NCBI GenBank assembly: GCA_028023455.1
Contig: JAQFVV010000012.1
Span: 6,610,499 to 6,674,498 of the forward strand
Direction: 5' to 3'
Length of the DNA stretch: 64,000 nucleotides
Source of the DNA: Epiperipatus broadwayi
Lineage: Eukaryota; Onychophora; Udeonychophora; Euonychophora; Peripatidae
Shown here: positions 1 through 13,524 of the stretch, piece after piece
Layout: every line of letters begins with the position of its first letter
How positions within the stretch are numbered: position 1 is the first letter of the stretch
The notes under the pieces: model-generated
What the model was told of the DNA's origin: nothing
The model's database searches: none
Seen by the model: the letters and a program-made list of their open reading frames with translations, nothing else
Program-made: the position numbers and the translations under genes

Positions 1-889
1 TTCCTAAGCATAAAAATGTTAAAGTCATTTTGAAATTAATGGATTTAATATTAATTAGTATCAGATGTTCAAGTCTTATCAAGAATCTGATTAGGAGACC
101 TATAATCTGCCATTCTGATTTATATATCTTTGCATCAAAAAATACACAAACTTTTTGTTAATTAAAAAGCCAATGCTGTATAAATAGATAGAATATATAA
201 TGTAATGTTTACACATTGTTTTAACTTTATACAAATTAATAGAATTTATAAAAAAAATGTAAAAAAAAAGATGTGATATATTTTTAAAAAGTATAATATG
301 TTTCATTCAATAAAAATTGTGTTTCTCTTTTGTCTTTTTCATCTCATTGGACATACTTCTCTGGTGGTGTAGCAAAGTGGTAAAATTATACATTGTAGAG
401 CTAAAAGTTTCTGAAATGAAGTTTAAGTTGTCATTTTCTAGAAAGTCATAAATATAAATCAATTGATCATTCAAATATTTACTTCAGTGACTTATCTCAC
501 ATATTTTCCTCTACGATGATAGAAAAAAAAGAGAATAAAATGAAAGTGGAAACAAATTTGAATATTGAAATAAATTTTTTTTAATAATTTTTTTTTTATT
601 GACTACATTGTAATTTATATAAATATTATTAAAAAAACAAATCAAAGTCCCAACATAAAGTAAAATAAACAAATTTTTCTCATTATTATTATTTTTTATT
701 TCTTAATAAAGAGTCTACACAATATAAAAACAAAATATTAATAAAATATATCATAAGTAAAATAATGTACAAATTATTATTTACATTATATACATATTTT
801 AATTTAACACCTTTGTATTAATCATGGTGATCGAATTTCCTTATGCATTTACTTAATGAATATGATTTTGGAAAACTTGTGATTCAAAG
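1..889. other. AT-rich non-coding sequence
   Basis: No coding or structured element is supported. A stretch at about 364-440 has the spacing of a worn tRNA-like head (a box A-like TAGCAAAGTGG, then a T-rich stretch where box B should be). It lacks a usable box B and is not called. Confidence 0.5.
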
Positions 890-1185
890 TCCAAAAGATA
901 AAAGATGTGATTTGTTGGACTATTTCCATCATTTATGAGTGAATGTTGAATGAATAGAAAATTTTAAACTTTATTTAAACTTTCCAAATACAAACTTGTT
1001 AATAATAACACACAAAATAGACAATACAGGTTAGTAATAAGTTGCTTGCATTTGGAAAGTTTAAATAAAGTTTAAAACTTTCTATACATTCAGCATTCAC
1101 TCATAAATCATGGAAATAGTCCAACAAATCCCATCTTACAATATACCATCATTACAAACCTTCAGACAAATTCCAAAAGATAAAA
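890..1185 (+). mobile_element. Miniature palindromic Penelope-like derivative with TSD
   Basis: The perfect 14-bp direct repeat TCCAAAAGATAAAA at 890-903 and 1172-1185 is a target-site duplication. It brackets an insert whose ends are inverted copies of each other, with arms at about 904-995 and 1043-1138 carrying the same GGACTATTTCC signature (rc GGAAATAGTCC). Only the right end has an extra tail (about 1139-1171, ...ACAAACCTTCAGACAA). The same terminal sequence and tail occur at the ends of the GIY-YIG-bearing elements at 26.1-28.0 kb and 31.4 kb. This is therefore a non-coding deletion derivative of that Penelope-like family, with almost only the terminal repeat left. Orientation is set by the tail, which is at the 3' end of the coding copy at 31.4 kb. 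No protein is encoded. Confidence 0.75.
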
Positions 1186-3090
1186 ATGTATATAATTTTT
1201 ATACTGAAATCTTTGTTCTTCTAATAATATTTACAATATCTTTTTATCTTTACTATTATTTGTTCTCATTCATTTGTTAATTTTTTTTATAATATCTTGA
1301 TGCAGATGTCTGCATCAACAGCTGCAAGATAGAAGTTATCAATAAAATACCATGTCATTAAAAAATATTTTAAATTATATCAAAGAGTTTTTTAGTGCAT
1401 ACATGTCTGCAAGTTTAAGCAATATTTCATATTATATTCCGTATTTTAAAAAATGATGTTATGAAACTTGAAGATGGCCCCTTCAGATGATAAAACTGTC
1501 AACATGCTATTTATAAATAGTCAAAAATATTTTCTATTGTTTCTAACCTGAAATATGTTTTAAAGCTATTTAAACTTCTAGTTGTTGGTGTCTTTATATG
1601 AGTAAAATATTAAGCTGTTTTTTGTGAAGGAGTAATTAAAGCAAAACTTAGTGCAATGAAGATAAAATGAATCGTCTTTAAATTGATTTCTTATTAAGTG
1701 ACAAAATAATATTGGTCTGTTAAAGATTTTATTTCAGAAGGACATAGTGTCTACTGTTCAGATTATTGACAACGACAAATAAATAATATTTCATCGACAA
1801 ATAAAAATATTGCAAACAGTATTATGAAAAATATAAACAACAACATTAACTTTATTTTATGGAGATTTATTTGTCTTATCTAAACTGTAAATCTATGTTG
1901 CAATTCAAGGAAATGAGGAAGAAATTTATATGAATTTTTTATAAATTTTAATGGTTATATATCTATAATTCTAAATTGGATATATATATAGGAAGGAAAT
2001 CCTGTTGGAGAATATGGATTCCAAAAGTATTTATGAAGCAAAACAATGGCTAATATGATTTTGAAAATTTAAATGACTTTTTATTGGTATATATTTATTA
2101 AGTATAAGAGTTGACTATGCATATGGATACTATCAGATGAGGTTCAAGGAAATTTATAAATTGTGTAAAATTGTAAGTAAGCTTCAAAAAATTGACTTCT
2201 TATAAAAAATCGATTTGAGATTTTAGGTTGACTGGTTATGAACCAAATAAATTATAGTAGAAATGAAAGAAATAATTAAAGATGAACCTGAGAAAATTTT
2301 GATTAAGTTTTAACAACTTCTAAATTTAAAATTAATGTCAAAAAATAATGGATTATTGAAAAAAAATAAAGAAAGAATAAACATAAAAATAATATAAAAT
2401 CTTTTAAAAGATCAATAAGAAACTTCAAAAAATGTATATGAAAAATAAGGAGTAACATTATATTATTTGTAAATAACATAAAAGTGAAAAAAAAAATTAA
2501 AAATTTTGAACTCAAATGAGTTTACTGAAAATTTTCAATAAAATTAATGTAACAAAGCTTAGAGATTGAAGGTTAGCACAGAAAAAAATTGCCTCATGTC
2601 ATCAACTTGGACACTTTGGATGAGATCATCAATATTAGAAGTTTATTAAAATAGAATGCAAAATTAAATTATTCATAAGATCATTGTCAAAGACAAAAAA
2701 CATAAAAACTGATGACTTTTTATGTAAAAGTTTACAAAAACTAAAGAAAAATTAATAACATTACTCCCTAGTTGTGACTATTGGAAAAATTGTTCAATAA
2801 TCTAAAGATTAAACAAATGAATTTATATCACAGTTAAAGAGAGGAATTATGAAATTCTTTAAACTAGTCTATATCTTTTTGTATTGAAAGTAAATTAAAT
2901 TATGATGAAAATAATTTGGGACAAAAATGCACCCTTACATTAAAAAAGAACTATCAATCACGGAAATTGTTTTATGAAAGTTTCTGCAACAAGAGACATT
3001 ATTGATGTTATATTGAACATTTAAATATCTAAAGATTACCAATGTCATCTTACTTGATCATTTTGTATATTGAGTAATAAAATACCCAGA
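1186..3090. other. No recognisable element
   Basis: AT-rich DNA with short reading frames interrupted by many stops. Nothing is recognised on either strand. Confidence 0.4.
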
Positions 3091-3300
3091 TTGAATGAAG
3101 ATATGTGTGGATTCTATATTTGTGATAGAACTATTTGTTACATGAGATATGCTGACAATATTATATTTATAGATAAAAAGTGAATCTAATTTAAAATTAA
3201 TAGGAAAGTTAATCAAAAAAGTAAAAATATTAAATTATGAGAAACAAACAACAGAATTTGATTTAAAATTTAATTATTGAAAAAGTTATTAATAGTTTTT
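3091..3300 (+). pseudogene. Possible reverse-transcriptase relic (LINE-like)
   Basis: One frame reads RYADNIIFID around 3148-3177. This resembles the YADD box (motif C) of LINE reverse transcriptases with the second Asp changed to Asn. Close downstream it reads ESNLKLIGKLIKKVKI, similar in spacing to the segment after YADD in jockey/RTE-type enzymes. Stops interrupt both sides and no other RT motif is clear, so this may be chance in AT-rich sequence. Confidence 0.25.
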
Positions 3301-5216
3301 GTCATATCAAAGGATCCAATTGGCAAAAGTTTCATCACAGACAGACATGGAATATGGTTACAATAGGAAGATTAGGCTATTCTAACATCCATGAATGAAA
3401 AAATATATACTGACATTAATAAGGAAAGTATTTACACTTTTAACTAAAGTGGTGTCCAGAGTATAATAGATCAGAAAAATAAACATAAGGAGGTTTTTAA
3501 ACAGATTAGATCTAAATGTTTACTCAAGAGTTTAAATAACCAACATGAAATCATTTTTGGCATATAATAAGATCGAATTCAGTAAACAAGTTTCAATGCT
3601 CAGAATGATTGATGATAAAAAATAAAAAAAAACAAACAGCAATAAGAAGAATAAACTCCTTCATAACAATAATGAATACAATATTAAAAAGCTTGAAAAA
3701 ATATTAAGGGTTGACTTAATAGTATTTTAATAATAATAGTATATTAAGAATTTTTTATAACTGCTTAATAAAATGCACTGTTTACCATGATTGGCATTGA
3801 GTTTTTTGATGGTTATTAAAACTAGTAACAATTATGTGTGCTGGAATTTACTGTCAATTTGTTTCTTTTTAATCACTGACTGTCATTTCTATGTGATTCA
3901 GTATTTTTTGTTCAGTTAGCACATTGGTATTATAGATTCAAATATTATCATAAATTTCTCTAAATGAATTCCAAGATGTCAACAAGCTATCTTGAGGGGG
4001 GGGGGGTATGATATTTATGACAATTATTTTATTTTTGATATAAAATAGCCATTAAATGATAGTTTTCCTAACAAAATACTTATCTCCTCTGTAATATATA
4101 GAATGGACTTTCATATGTTTCAAATATCATTAGTAACAAACAATAGTCTACAATATGAAAAAAATAAATTCATTTCGCAATAATATTAATCTTGATGTAA
4201 AAGCTAATAATAACCTAGTTCTTGGTATGGATGACAATGTTAAGCACTGCTAGTATTATTTTTATCCTTACTATTTTATAATTAATATAACAATTATAAA
4301 ATCATTGAAATAAGTGAACAGAAATCTATAGCCAATTCGGTACCCCAATAACTAAAAACAAAAACTTCCACAATATGTGACTTTGCTAAATTGGGTAACA
4401 TTAAAAATATTATCTTTTTCTCAATTCAAATAATGCCTTAATTAAATAAATTCTCTGCATTTGATAATATCAGGGGATAAAAATATCTCAACTTAATAAT
4501 ATTGAATAATTATTGATATTTAGCCTTTAATTTTTATAAAGATTCTAGATTATGAACAGATTTTTAAATAAACATATTTTTAGCTTTTTCCATTATTGAT
4601 TTTTAGATGCTTTAGAAGATTCTATTTTTTAAATGATGAAGATTTTATATCATAAATTATATTCCATTGTTTACCAATCAGTTAACGATAGAATGAACGT
4701 GAATCAGAGAATCTGTCTCTTAATAAAAAGAAAGTATGATTCCAAAGGCTCTAACATTATGTCTAGTTGTACCATTAATAAGCTGATATATTTCAACAAA
4801 TAGATTTATGTGGCAACTCTTTATGAGTGAGGCAAAAAAAAATCATAAATTCAGCATGCAGATAAATTTATTAAGATCAATGGCCTTTGCTTTCAAATAA
4901 AATTATTTCAGGACAAAAAAATAGATAGCATTTCATTTATTTTTACATTGCACATATTTCAAATGATTTGATTTTGTGATAAAAACAAATTACTTTCAAT
5001 GCAAAGCTTAATCTACAAAATTGATGACTTCTTTATCTAAAAATGCATAGAGGATAGAAGATTTAATTACCTAAAATACAATGCATTTCAGCCAGAAGCT
5101 CATCTCAGCTCCAAATGGTCAAGAGAAGGAAACCTAATTTTATGTTATCAAACAGAGCTTCAAGTATTTGCCAGTTTATATAAATTATTGCTAATAACTA
5201 TCAAGAGAAAGGTACA
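3301..5216. other. No recognisable element
   Basis: AT-rich, with stops in all frames. Apart from the G run at 3996-4006 nothing is recognised. Confidence 0.4.
3996..4006 (+). repeat. Poly(G) run, G11
   Basis: Eleven consecutive G residues in otherwise AT-rich DNA. Similar runs occur at 15876-15885 (C10), 38548-38559 (C12) and 43481-43493 (G13). Confidence 0.9.
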
Positions 5217-5217
5217 T

Positions 5218-5307
5218 TATGGAAATTAATAAGGTATAATATTAAATACAAATTATACTTCTTATGGAAATTAATAAGGTATAATATTAAATACAAATTA
5301 TACTTCA
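5218..5307. repeat. Tandem duplication, 45-bp unit x2
   Basis: A 45-bp block containing GGAAATTAATAAGGTATAAT occurs twice head to tail, starting at 5221 and 5266, with no difference seen in the shared part. This looks like a recent local duplication. Confidence 0.85.
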
Positions 5308-5949
5308 TAATTAAATGGTTATAAATTATTTAAAATCCTTCTCATATAAGCAAGATATATGGTAGTACTTATTGCATACAAACCTTCTAATGTCCTTTCA
5401 ATGCAAAACATCTTCTTTAAAAGGCAAACATTACACTGCTAAATGTTATTTCTTCAGCACATTTAAAAGAATAATGTCTGTCTTTTTAGGAGGATACTTG
5501 CATTAAAAATGCATTCAAAGCTTTGAATGATAAATACTACTGGAACTTTTAATACTAGAATTGAAAAGGTATAAATATAAATGAAATGTATTTAAATGTA
5601 ATGTTGCAAGCACAAATCTAATTGTTCACTAAAGTATATGCAAAGAGAAAACTTTTTTTTGTGTGTGTGCAATGGTGGTTTTTAAGGGATGAATAAATCT
5701 AGTGGTGAAGATAAATTCTATAAAACATGAACAGTCAATCACCATTCTATCAAATTTCAAAGTTTTGGTAAAATAATACCTAAACAAGAGAAAAATATAA
5801 AAGAGCAATAAAAGTGGACAGAGAAGAATTAAAATCACACCTCGAATAATGGATTGTCAAAAAACATAATTCATCAGTTTTCACCATAAGAATAAATTAA
5901 ACAAAATCCATAAATTAATTATGTTTTTTTTTTGTGAACTAATTTTAAT

Positions 5950-6302
5950 ATAATAGTAAAATGTGAAATACAGGCATTCTTATACCTCAAACTGAATAGT
6001 AAATATGGGGGATTTGAACTCAGACTTTCAAGCAACCTTCAACTATCCATACTATCTCATACTACTGATACACATAATCCATACACATGTAGAAAAGATA
6101 AATAATCACCAATATACATATTTCATGCTGAACCAGCACTCATCAGTTGGTCCAGATTATCATCACTCACACACATATATATAATCAGTGCTCAGTTTAT
6201 ATTAAGATAGCAAATCTTTATACTTTAATGGACAGTTTCAATCTACTCCAACCTTCAACTCTTTAGCCATCCATACCATTGAAAACCTGACATAATAGTA
6301 AA
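5950..6302 (-). mobile_element. 331-bp hammerhead-ribozyme retroelement with 11-bp TSD
   Basis: The direct repeat ATAATAGTAAA at 5950-5960 and 6292-6302 brackets a 331-bp non-coding insert (5961-6291). The same unit recurs, rearranged, at 45853-46345 and 57016-57640, which shows it is a mobile family. On the minus strand it carries a full hammerhead ribozyme (6101-6161). Downstream of that is a box B-like GAGTTCAAATCCC (rc at about 6006-6018), and the unit ends in GCCTGTATTTCA. There is no open frame, so it must be moved by another element's enzymes. Its size and single ribozyme recall animal retrozymes or a solo PLE terminal repeat. Confidence 0.75.
6101..6161 (-). ncRNA. Type I hammerhead ribozyme, core intact
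   Basis: Read on the minus strand: outer stem I GATAATC (6161-6155), 3-nt bulge, inner stem I ACCAA (6151-6147), core CTGATGA (6146-6140), stem II GTGCTG/CAGCAT closed by GTT (6139-6125), core GAAA (6124-6121), short stem III with TATGTATA (6120-6113), and predicted cleavage after the A at 6113 (triplet AUA). The stem I partners follow: TTGGT (6112-6108) and GATTATT (6107-6101). Both halves of stem I pair, with one G-U. All core residues expected of a hammerhead are present. The 10.1-11.1 pair is G-U rather than G-C, which may lower activity. Stem III is only 2-3 bp, as in PLE and retrozyme ribozymes. Confidence 0.85.
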
Positions 6303-9300
6303 GTAAAACATCTAATGGCTGTATTCAGGAGAGTTCATAAGCAGTTTGAGCATTGGAAGTGGTAAAATTGGGCTTAATCTGTGGTCCATAAGCTTTAGAC
6401 TCTGCTCCTCTACTAGTGCCACCATAACAGATGTTTTGTTTTTATCATGGTATTAATAATATAATTTTATCCAGGTTTTTTGTTTCTTACTCCTACCCCC
6501 AAAAGGGAAAAATCTTTATTTAGTAATAGGTAAAGTTCTGTTAAACAGTCCATCAAGTCACATTCGTTTGCAAAGATATTTTATCTATGATTTTGTTCCA
6601 TATTAAAGTTACACTATTAAATAAATCTGCTTTTGTAATTCTCTGAATCATGCTTGGAAATTGAAGTCATTACTGGGTGCTTACAATCATTATCATTACT
6701 CTTCCAAACCTGAGCTATTAATTTTATTACTAATCACTGAAAACGAAATGCATCTTCAAATGCAATCTCAATAAGAAATATCTTGAGCAGACCAATTGTT
6801 GAAAGAGCAAAACCTAAAGACATCAGTTTAGTGCTCAAGCACCAGGTTTGAGGCTAATGTGCATTGCTTACTACAATATTTACTGCTCATATATATTGTG
6901 ACCCTCTGAATGGGCACAAGCAAGCAAATCATAGTATATCAATAATGGGTAACCACATTGTATTAAAAAAAATGATGATGAAATAATCTTTTATTTTAAG
7001 ATTTTGCTGGAAATTGTTTAAAGCTTTAGATGTTGATTAATTATGCATTTTGATTAACCATTTTTATAAGCATTCATTATTATTATAGTTAATGAAATAT
7101 TTAATGCAAGAAAGATGGGTTATTTATTATAGGAATTAGTATATTTTGTCAGGAGGATGCAAGGTTATTTTATTGTAGTGTCTAATATTTGTTTGAATGG
7201 TTTCCTGATCTATTGTTCAGTGACATCCACCCATGTTCAGATATTGATTAATAAAATAGGTATAACCCATACCAAATCAGTTGCATTTAATCAAAATAAG
7301 TGAATATTTAGACTGCAGTATAGATGTGTGAGTGTATACCTTTAGTATGTTTCATTTCATTCTCATCTTTTAATAACACTAAGCAATAGTACATTTACAA
7401 TAAAAACATTTAAATTACAGTAATTATCTTTAATAATTTAACAAATATATTTTTTTCTCAATGATTAATAGATATTTGGATCAGTGGATTATTTTACAAA
7501 TTAAATAAATTATTAATCATTTTTGTTTAACAGTTAATTAATATTCATTTATTTCAAGTTTGTAAAAAGTTATTTTTTTTTATTATTTTGTCTTGATTTA
7601 ATTGTGAAGGTTAAAGTGACTTTTTTTGGAGAAGATTTCTTGCATATTAAATTAGCTTTCAGTGCAAAAGGTGGGGTTAACCTTTTGAGTGCAGATGACC
7701 TGTTGATGGAAGGAAGAGATATCTATTTAACAAATAGTCTTTGCTAAAAATTGCTCATTATTGTTATAATTGCAGCTGGTATATTATTATTCTCTGCTAT
7801 AACAAGTATATATCTCTTCCAGAAGTCAAATTAATTTAAAAAAAAAAAAGCTTTAAAGTAAACTTCAAGAAAAGTCATAGGAAATTCTAGTACGGAAAAA
7901 AAAGTCTTCAATTAGCATGTCAGGCTAGAATATAAGAAGGTATATCAGTTTTCATTTCTTTACCTCATTTAAACATTTGAATTAATCATCTTTTGCTTAT
8001 TACTATTTTAAAATGTATATCTATAATATTAAGCTTGAGTTACTTTATTTATTTACCATTAAGAAGGAAGATAGAATGCATGAACTTTATAATCATATAA
8101 CTAATCTACGTGTATCTTATAATATCTTTTGGAAATGTGTGCAGAACATTTTTACAGAATTTATTTTAAATTTTCATTATATCTTATATCATACTTCTAC
8201 AAAAGTTAAATTAAAATTAAAGGATATGTGTATTTTAAAATAACATGCTATACTTAAATTCATTATGGAAAAATGACTTTATTTATTTATTTAGTATTCC
8301 TAAAATAATATGTGCTTTTATGAAAGAAAATAAAATATGAATTATCCAGAATAACTAAAGGATACTACTTATTAGATATGTATTTAGATTGGATGGAAGG
8401 ATGGGAATACAGTATATTTCTGTTCTCTTCGATATGAATGCATTATGAAATAAGCTATTATTTGATTGTGGAATTATCAACGTATTATGACATATTAATG
8501 TGCAATGTTTAAAAATAACTATGTGTATGCTAGCTTATAAATATTGGAAAAATAAATGTTGTTCAAGAAGTCTATAAAGGATAATTGCTGATTTCAAAAC
8601 TACTACAGAATGAGTTAAATAATTGATACCAATGTAGCTGAAAATGTCTTTCATATTTCCATCATGATAAAGATTGATTACTTATGTGTGTTGTAGTAAG
8701 CTCAATTAGTTACACTAAGAACATTGGAGATACTGGATTAGATTTAAGTTATGATTATTTTTTTTTTTTGTGTTGTTATCCTACATAAATTCGTTTTATG
8801 TTTCGTATTCTTAATAAACATGAATTTAGTTTGGGAATCTAACTCCGTATCATTTAATGAACTCGGAAAAAGATTTTGCAAGTGAACTTTTTTATTTTAA
8901 ACTAAAGAACAAAATGACTTGTGTTTTCTTTATTTTTTTTTATATATTACTTGTCATCATTACTGTATATAATAGATAGATAGACATATTTATTATTATG
9001 TTTTGTGTATAATTTTGTGCTATTATGTACTTCTAGATCATCTTGGGATGCATATTCACAGATTTGTGGATACGCTGGTAAAATTTGATTTTATTCAAAT
9101 ATGTTTTATATTTCTTTTTTTTTTCTCTTTCATTATATTGTTAAAGAGAGATGTATATTATTTTGTATATTTTCTTATCTCAAAGTGAGAGTTCTGGCTT
9201 CTAAATCAACGAACATATAATAGAAATAATCGGATAAAGATGGTAAAGAAATCTTGTTCGTAATATTTATGACTATGAAATTTTAAAGAAAAAAAAATAG

Positions 9301-9450
9301 CTTAATGTTTATTGTAGAAGAGCTTTGGGAATGGAAATTACTCTGGATGAGTTCTATGTTTGTAGGGATAAGAGATTTTGCCTATGTAGTATATTTTAAT
9401 AATTTTTCATGAGTAGAGCCTATTTTATATTGCATGTGTATTATGAAGTG
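6303..9450. other. No recognisable element
   Basis: About 3 kb of AT-rich sequence. Reading frames of 60-76 codons at 8013-8243 and 9003-9188 have low-complexity, AT-driven composition and no recognisable motif, so I do not call them genes. Confidence 0.4.
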
Positions 9451-9454
9451 ATAA

Positions 9455-9660
9455 TTTTGAAGTTAAGTGATGTTTTCTTATGGTCCTGGTGATGAGGAAA
9501 AGTCCCACACCAATAGTATATTTCAGAATTAGATGAGTTATTGTTGAAGTAAGAAATGATATTTAGGAAGTTGAGTGATGTTTTTCTTATAGTCCTGGTG
9601 ATGAAGAAAAGTCCCACACCAATAGTGTATTTCAGAATTAGAAGAGTTATTGTTGAAGTG
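9455..9660. repeat. Tandem duplication, ~109-bp unit x2
   Basis: A block containing GTCCTGGTGATGA and AAAAGTCCCACACCAATAGT is repeated with a 109-bp offset (GTCCTGG at 9483 and 9592), with several substitutions. A 94-codon minus-strand frame across it (9441-9725) arises from the repeat and has no recognisable domain. Confidence 0.85.
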
Positions 9661-9725
9661 TTAAGCAAAGAGTTTATTTGCTCCTCATGTGAATTTCCCT
9701 TGGAACGCTTTGTTTGTATAATCAT

Positions 9726-12700
9726 GAAAATATAGCTCTGTGTTATTTAGTATGTGGTCAGATAAATAGTTAAATTAAATTCTTGATATAATATTAGTGT
9801 CTTATTTTGTTGGTTGGTTTATGACAATGTCTGAAATGAAGTAATTGTTTAATATTTCCTCAATGGATTGATAATGTGGAGAAAAGATCGTTTTCTATTA
9901 TCGTTGCTTAGGATGTGACACACATGCATAATATAAACAATATCGTGGATATAAAAGTATAGAGTTATTGAAATTAAAACAGGAAATAACCGTTTTAAAA
10001 CACATTATATTCATTTAACATAAAGTTATAAATCATCAATCATCAGAATGGATAAGATTTTATTACTGTATGTGAAAAGTGTATGTAATTAAAATGATTA
10101 TTTAATTAGTTAGAGAAAGTTGCTTTGTTGATGGACAAATATGTTAATTTGATTTATTTCAGTGATTGATAGTAAATCCTCTCAAAATATTTATTATACC
10201 AATAATATGATACATTGTTTAGTTAATGTTATGTTTAGATGAAACGCTTAAGCAAAGCAGGTATTCAAAGTCAGAATATTCAAGTTTTGTTTGTTAATTT
10301 TGTTTTCAAAAAGGTATGAATAATAAATAATGTAATATGATAGGGATAATCCCAAACTGATGTCCAGAGATTTAGTTGAAAATTAAAATTATTAAGACAA
10401 GTAGTCTTATTGTATAATAATTATGTTGAATTAAATTTTCAGTATAATAAATGATTTGTTTATTTATTAAAAAACTGTGTCTTGAGTTATTCATGTATAC
10501 ATTAGTGTACTAATTTCCACATCTCCACATTTCATACATCTATTATAAAATATATTGCTTTATAGCTATGATATTAAATATGCTGGTATCTGATAATATT
10601 GTTTCCTCAATCCAAACATTATTAGAAACATTGCCACTTGATAAATGTATAATAAAGGTTGCCTAGTTAAGGTATTGGTTAGATAATGATGTGAAGTTAA
10701 AATATACCCTATTTCTGTCATTATCTAATTGCTAAACACAGTAAAACATTTAGTCAATTTATCTCATTACATTTTATTATAAATTAGAATTATAAATTAT
10801 GGACCAATGTTATTTCTTTAATTCAACTGTGTTTTTTAAATTCCCTGAGATCTTATTGTATATCCCTTGATCAGCATTACAGTAGCTGTTTAGATTATTA
10901 TATGCCAAGTCATAGAATTGTTTAGTGATATAATTATATCAAGCTGATATATGTTATACTTGGATGAGGGAAGAAATTAAGTTGAAAGAATATTTTAATA
11001 GTCTTTACAAATAAACATTGTTATTCTTTATCACGCAGTTAATTAACAAAAGGATTTATATTTTATTTAATGTTTTATAATATTTCTTTCTTCATTTATT
11101 TATAATTATATATTTTATGAACTTCCTGTAACCTCCCACTGAGCTGAGCTGAATGTAGACATAGGTAAAGAGTCTCAGTAAATAATTTTATATCAGATAT
11201 GTTGTTATATTGTTCTATTCATTAATAGAACTGGCGCCCTGGGCATTTACTCATATAATGTATATGAGCGGTGTTGTAAGCGTGGGTTACAATATATACT
11301 TATTTGTTCATAAACGTAATTCTTATCTTTCTTTAATATTAAAATATGTGTATTCCTATTGTAATAGATATATAATATAGTTGCAAATTTGTAAATATTC
11401 TTTTGTTTACCCATCTCATTTATGCTCTAATAATTAAAGCTGATCTATAATTCAAATAGTGCCTAGTTTGCATTAGAAATTTCAATATTGTGTAATTTCT
11501 TCCTAGATAAATTGTTTTTATTCGTTAAGATTTTTACTATATTCAAGAAATTCTCAAAACAAACGAAATTGATTTTTTCCTGATTCATATTTATTTATCA
11601 GTTGAGAAGATCATTAATTAACTTTTTTTACAAATAAATATTTTAAATTACTAAAAAGTGAGTCAGTTGAGTGAATAACTAATGAATCCTGAATTCAAGC
11701 AAGCGTAATAGCAATCGTAGTAAATAAACACAAAAGGAGATATATTCTAAAACTGGAGATATATATATTAAATCAATTTACTTACCTTAGAAATAATATT
11801 TCTTTCTCTCTCTCGCTATGTAAATATATGCTGGATACTCTGCCTGAAAGCAAATGCAAATGTCGTGGCAATAAAATATTATAATCAAACAATAATATTT
11901 GTATTTTGATAGTATTTATTGATATCAACTCCTACAATCTACATAGTTTATTAAAAAACATGTATATTTATCGCTATTTATAAACTTTAATTAGATATGC
12001 AGCATATATTGATGCGTATACTTGAGTCTAAAAACTAAGTATAACGCATTATAATATTGGCATGCAGGTTGCCTATTCCACATTCTTGTAAGAATTGTTA
12101 GTACTCTGACAAGCAAAAGCAACTTTACTAAACATCAGAGTCTGGTAAACTATTCAACTTTTGTTGGGGTCAAAGATCCCAGATTAAAAAAAGACATAGC
12201 ATTAACATTATCTGGCCTGAGTTTAAAGACAACATCTGTAAAAGTCAGAAACAGAGTGGAATTGAACTACATGTCTTTAATGTCAGTAGTTTTGTGTGGG
12301 AGGGGGGATGTAATATCAAGTTACTTTTTTATGAAAAATAATCAAAACGAAATTCATAAAAGAATCAGCAAAGCTTTTGAGTATGCAATCACTTAAAATC
12401 AATATTTCCATGATGGAACTTCACAACAATAAACAATATAGTCAGTTATACAATAATGTCAATTCAATGCATTTTTTTACTATTCCAAGCTAACATATTA
12501 TATAATTCTGTTCTGTAACCATCAACTTTATTCAAATTATTATAAAATTATAAAAAATAATTATATTTTTTTAGCTTTGCTTACTATTTTTATTTATTTA
12601 TTTGTTGCATTATTTGTTGCAAATTCTTACTAAAAACAAGACATAAAAATGTTGCCCCTATTTTTATGTGCATTCTATCTCAATTTTGTATGATTTATCT

Positions 12701-12980
12701 GCAGAATGACATAGCATAGAAAAACACATGGAAAAACTAATCAATAAAAAATTAAATGTACTTATTTATTATTGAAATTACCAACCAATCATGGCTAAAG
12801 AATATTAAATAAAGGCATAAAATCAATCACGAGAAATAAAATGGACATAAATATTATTGAATTTAATAATTAAGGCAAAAAGTATGTCACACACATAGTC
12901 ACTGCTATATAAATAGATTATTTATCTTAGTAAATAAAATTGTAAAAATAATCCATAAGAAATAAAATGTATGTACTTAT
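9726..12980. other. Largely empty; possible LTR/primer-site scrap
   Basis: No coding signal. At 11232-11245 the sequence TGGCGCCCTGGGCA resembles the start of a tRNA-Lys-type primer-binding site. No LTR end (..CA), gag frame or second LTR is visible, so this is only a note. Confidence 0.3.
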
Positions 12981-12983
12981 TAG

Positions 12984-13146
12984 TAAATTTATTAAACAAC
13001 CTCTGAGATATCAAATGTTGATATTTGTACTAATTTCCCCTGCATCTTTGAAAAGAGAAATTAATAGAAGTATATATCTTTGAAAAGAGAAATTAATAGA
13101 AATATGTAACATTTGATATTAGATTGTTTAGTAACTTTAATAATGA
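12984..13146. repeat. Short inverted repeat with internal tandem duplication
   Basis: Arms at about 12984-13022 and 13098-13146 pair with each other (TTATTAAACAA... / ...TTGTTTAGTAA, and ATATCAAATGTT / AACATTTGATAT). Between them a block with CTTTGAAAAGAGAAATTAAT occurs twice. This fits a small MITE-like element, but no TSD was confirmed. Confidence 0.55.
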
Positions 13147-13524
13147 AGATATACATTTTAGCCACTCTTGTAATTTTACTAATTTTGCAAATTATAGTTA
13201 TACTTTGATGTACCAATTGTAATGAGAACTGATCTGGTTAATTTATATTTATATAATAATGCAATTTAACCTATATTCATATTCCAAAATTAAGATAATA
13301 AATTGGTGTCTGATAATCATGTGACATTAATATACATGCCATTCTCTAGGTCCTCAGTTTAAGAATAATCAAAAGTTTTTTTTTCTTAATTCAAAATATA
13401 TCATTATAATATATAGCATCATTCACTTGACTTTTAAGCTATGAAATGAGGATCAAACTGAATACATTGCATTGTCTTTGTGTCACTTGAGATGATAATA
13501 CAAAGTCTCTACTGCTTTATCATG

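Noticed and set aside
361-440. tRNA-like SINE head
   Set aside because: The A-box resemblance is weak and the B-box position is not recognisable.
2700-2740. CTGATGA at ~2710 as a possible hammerhead
   Set aside because: No GAAA at the right place after a stem II, and stem I does not close.
8013-9188. Small plus-strand ORFs
   Set aside because: Low-complexity composition, no motif and no coding-like context.
11225-11250. LTR end plus primer-binding site TGGCGCC
   Set aside because: No terminal CA, no gag and no second LTR; a 7-bp match is not enough.
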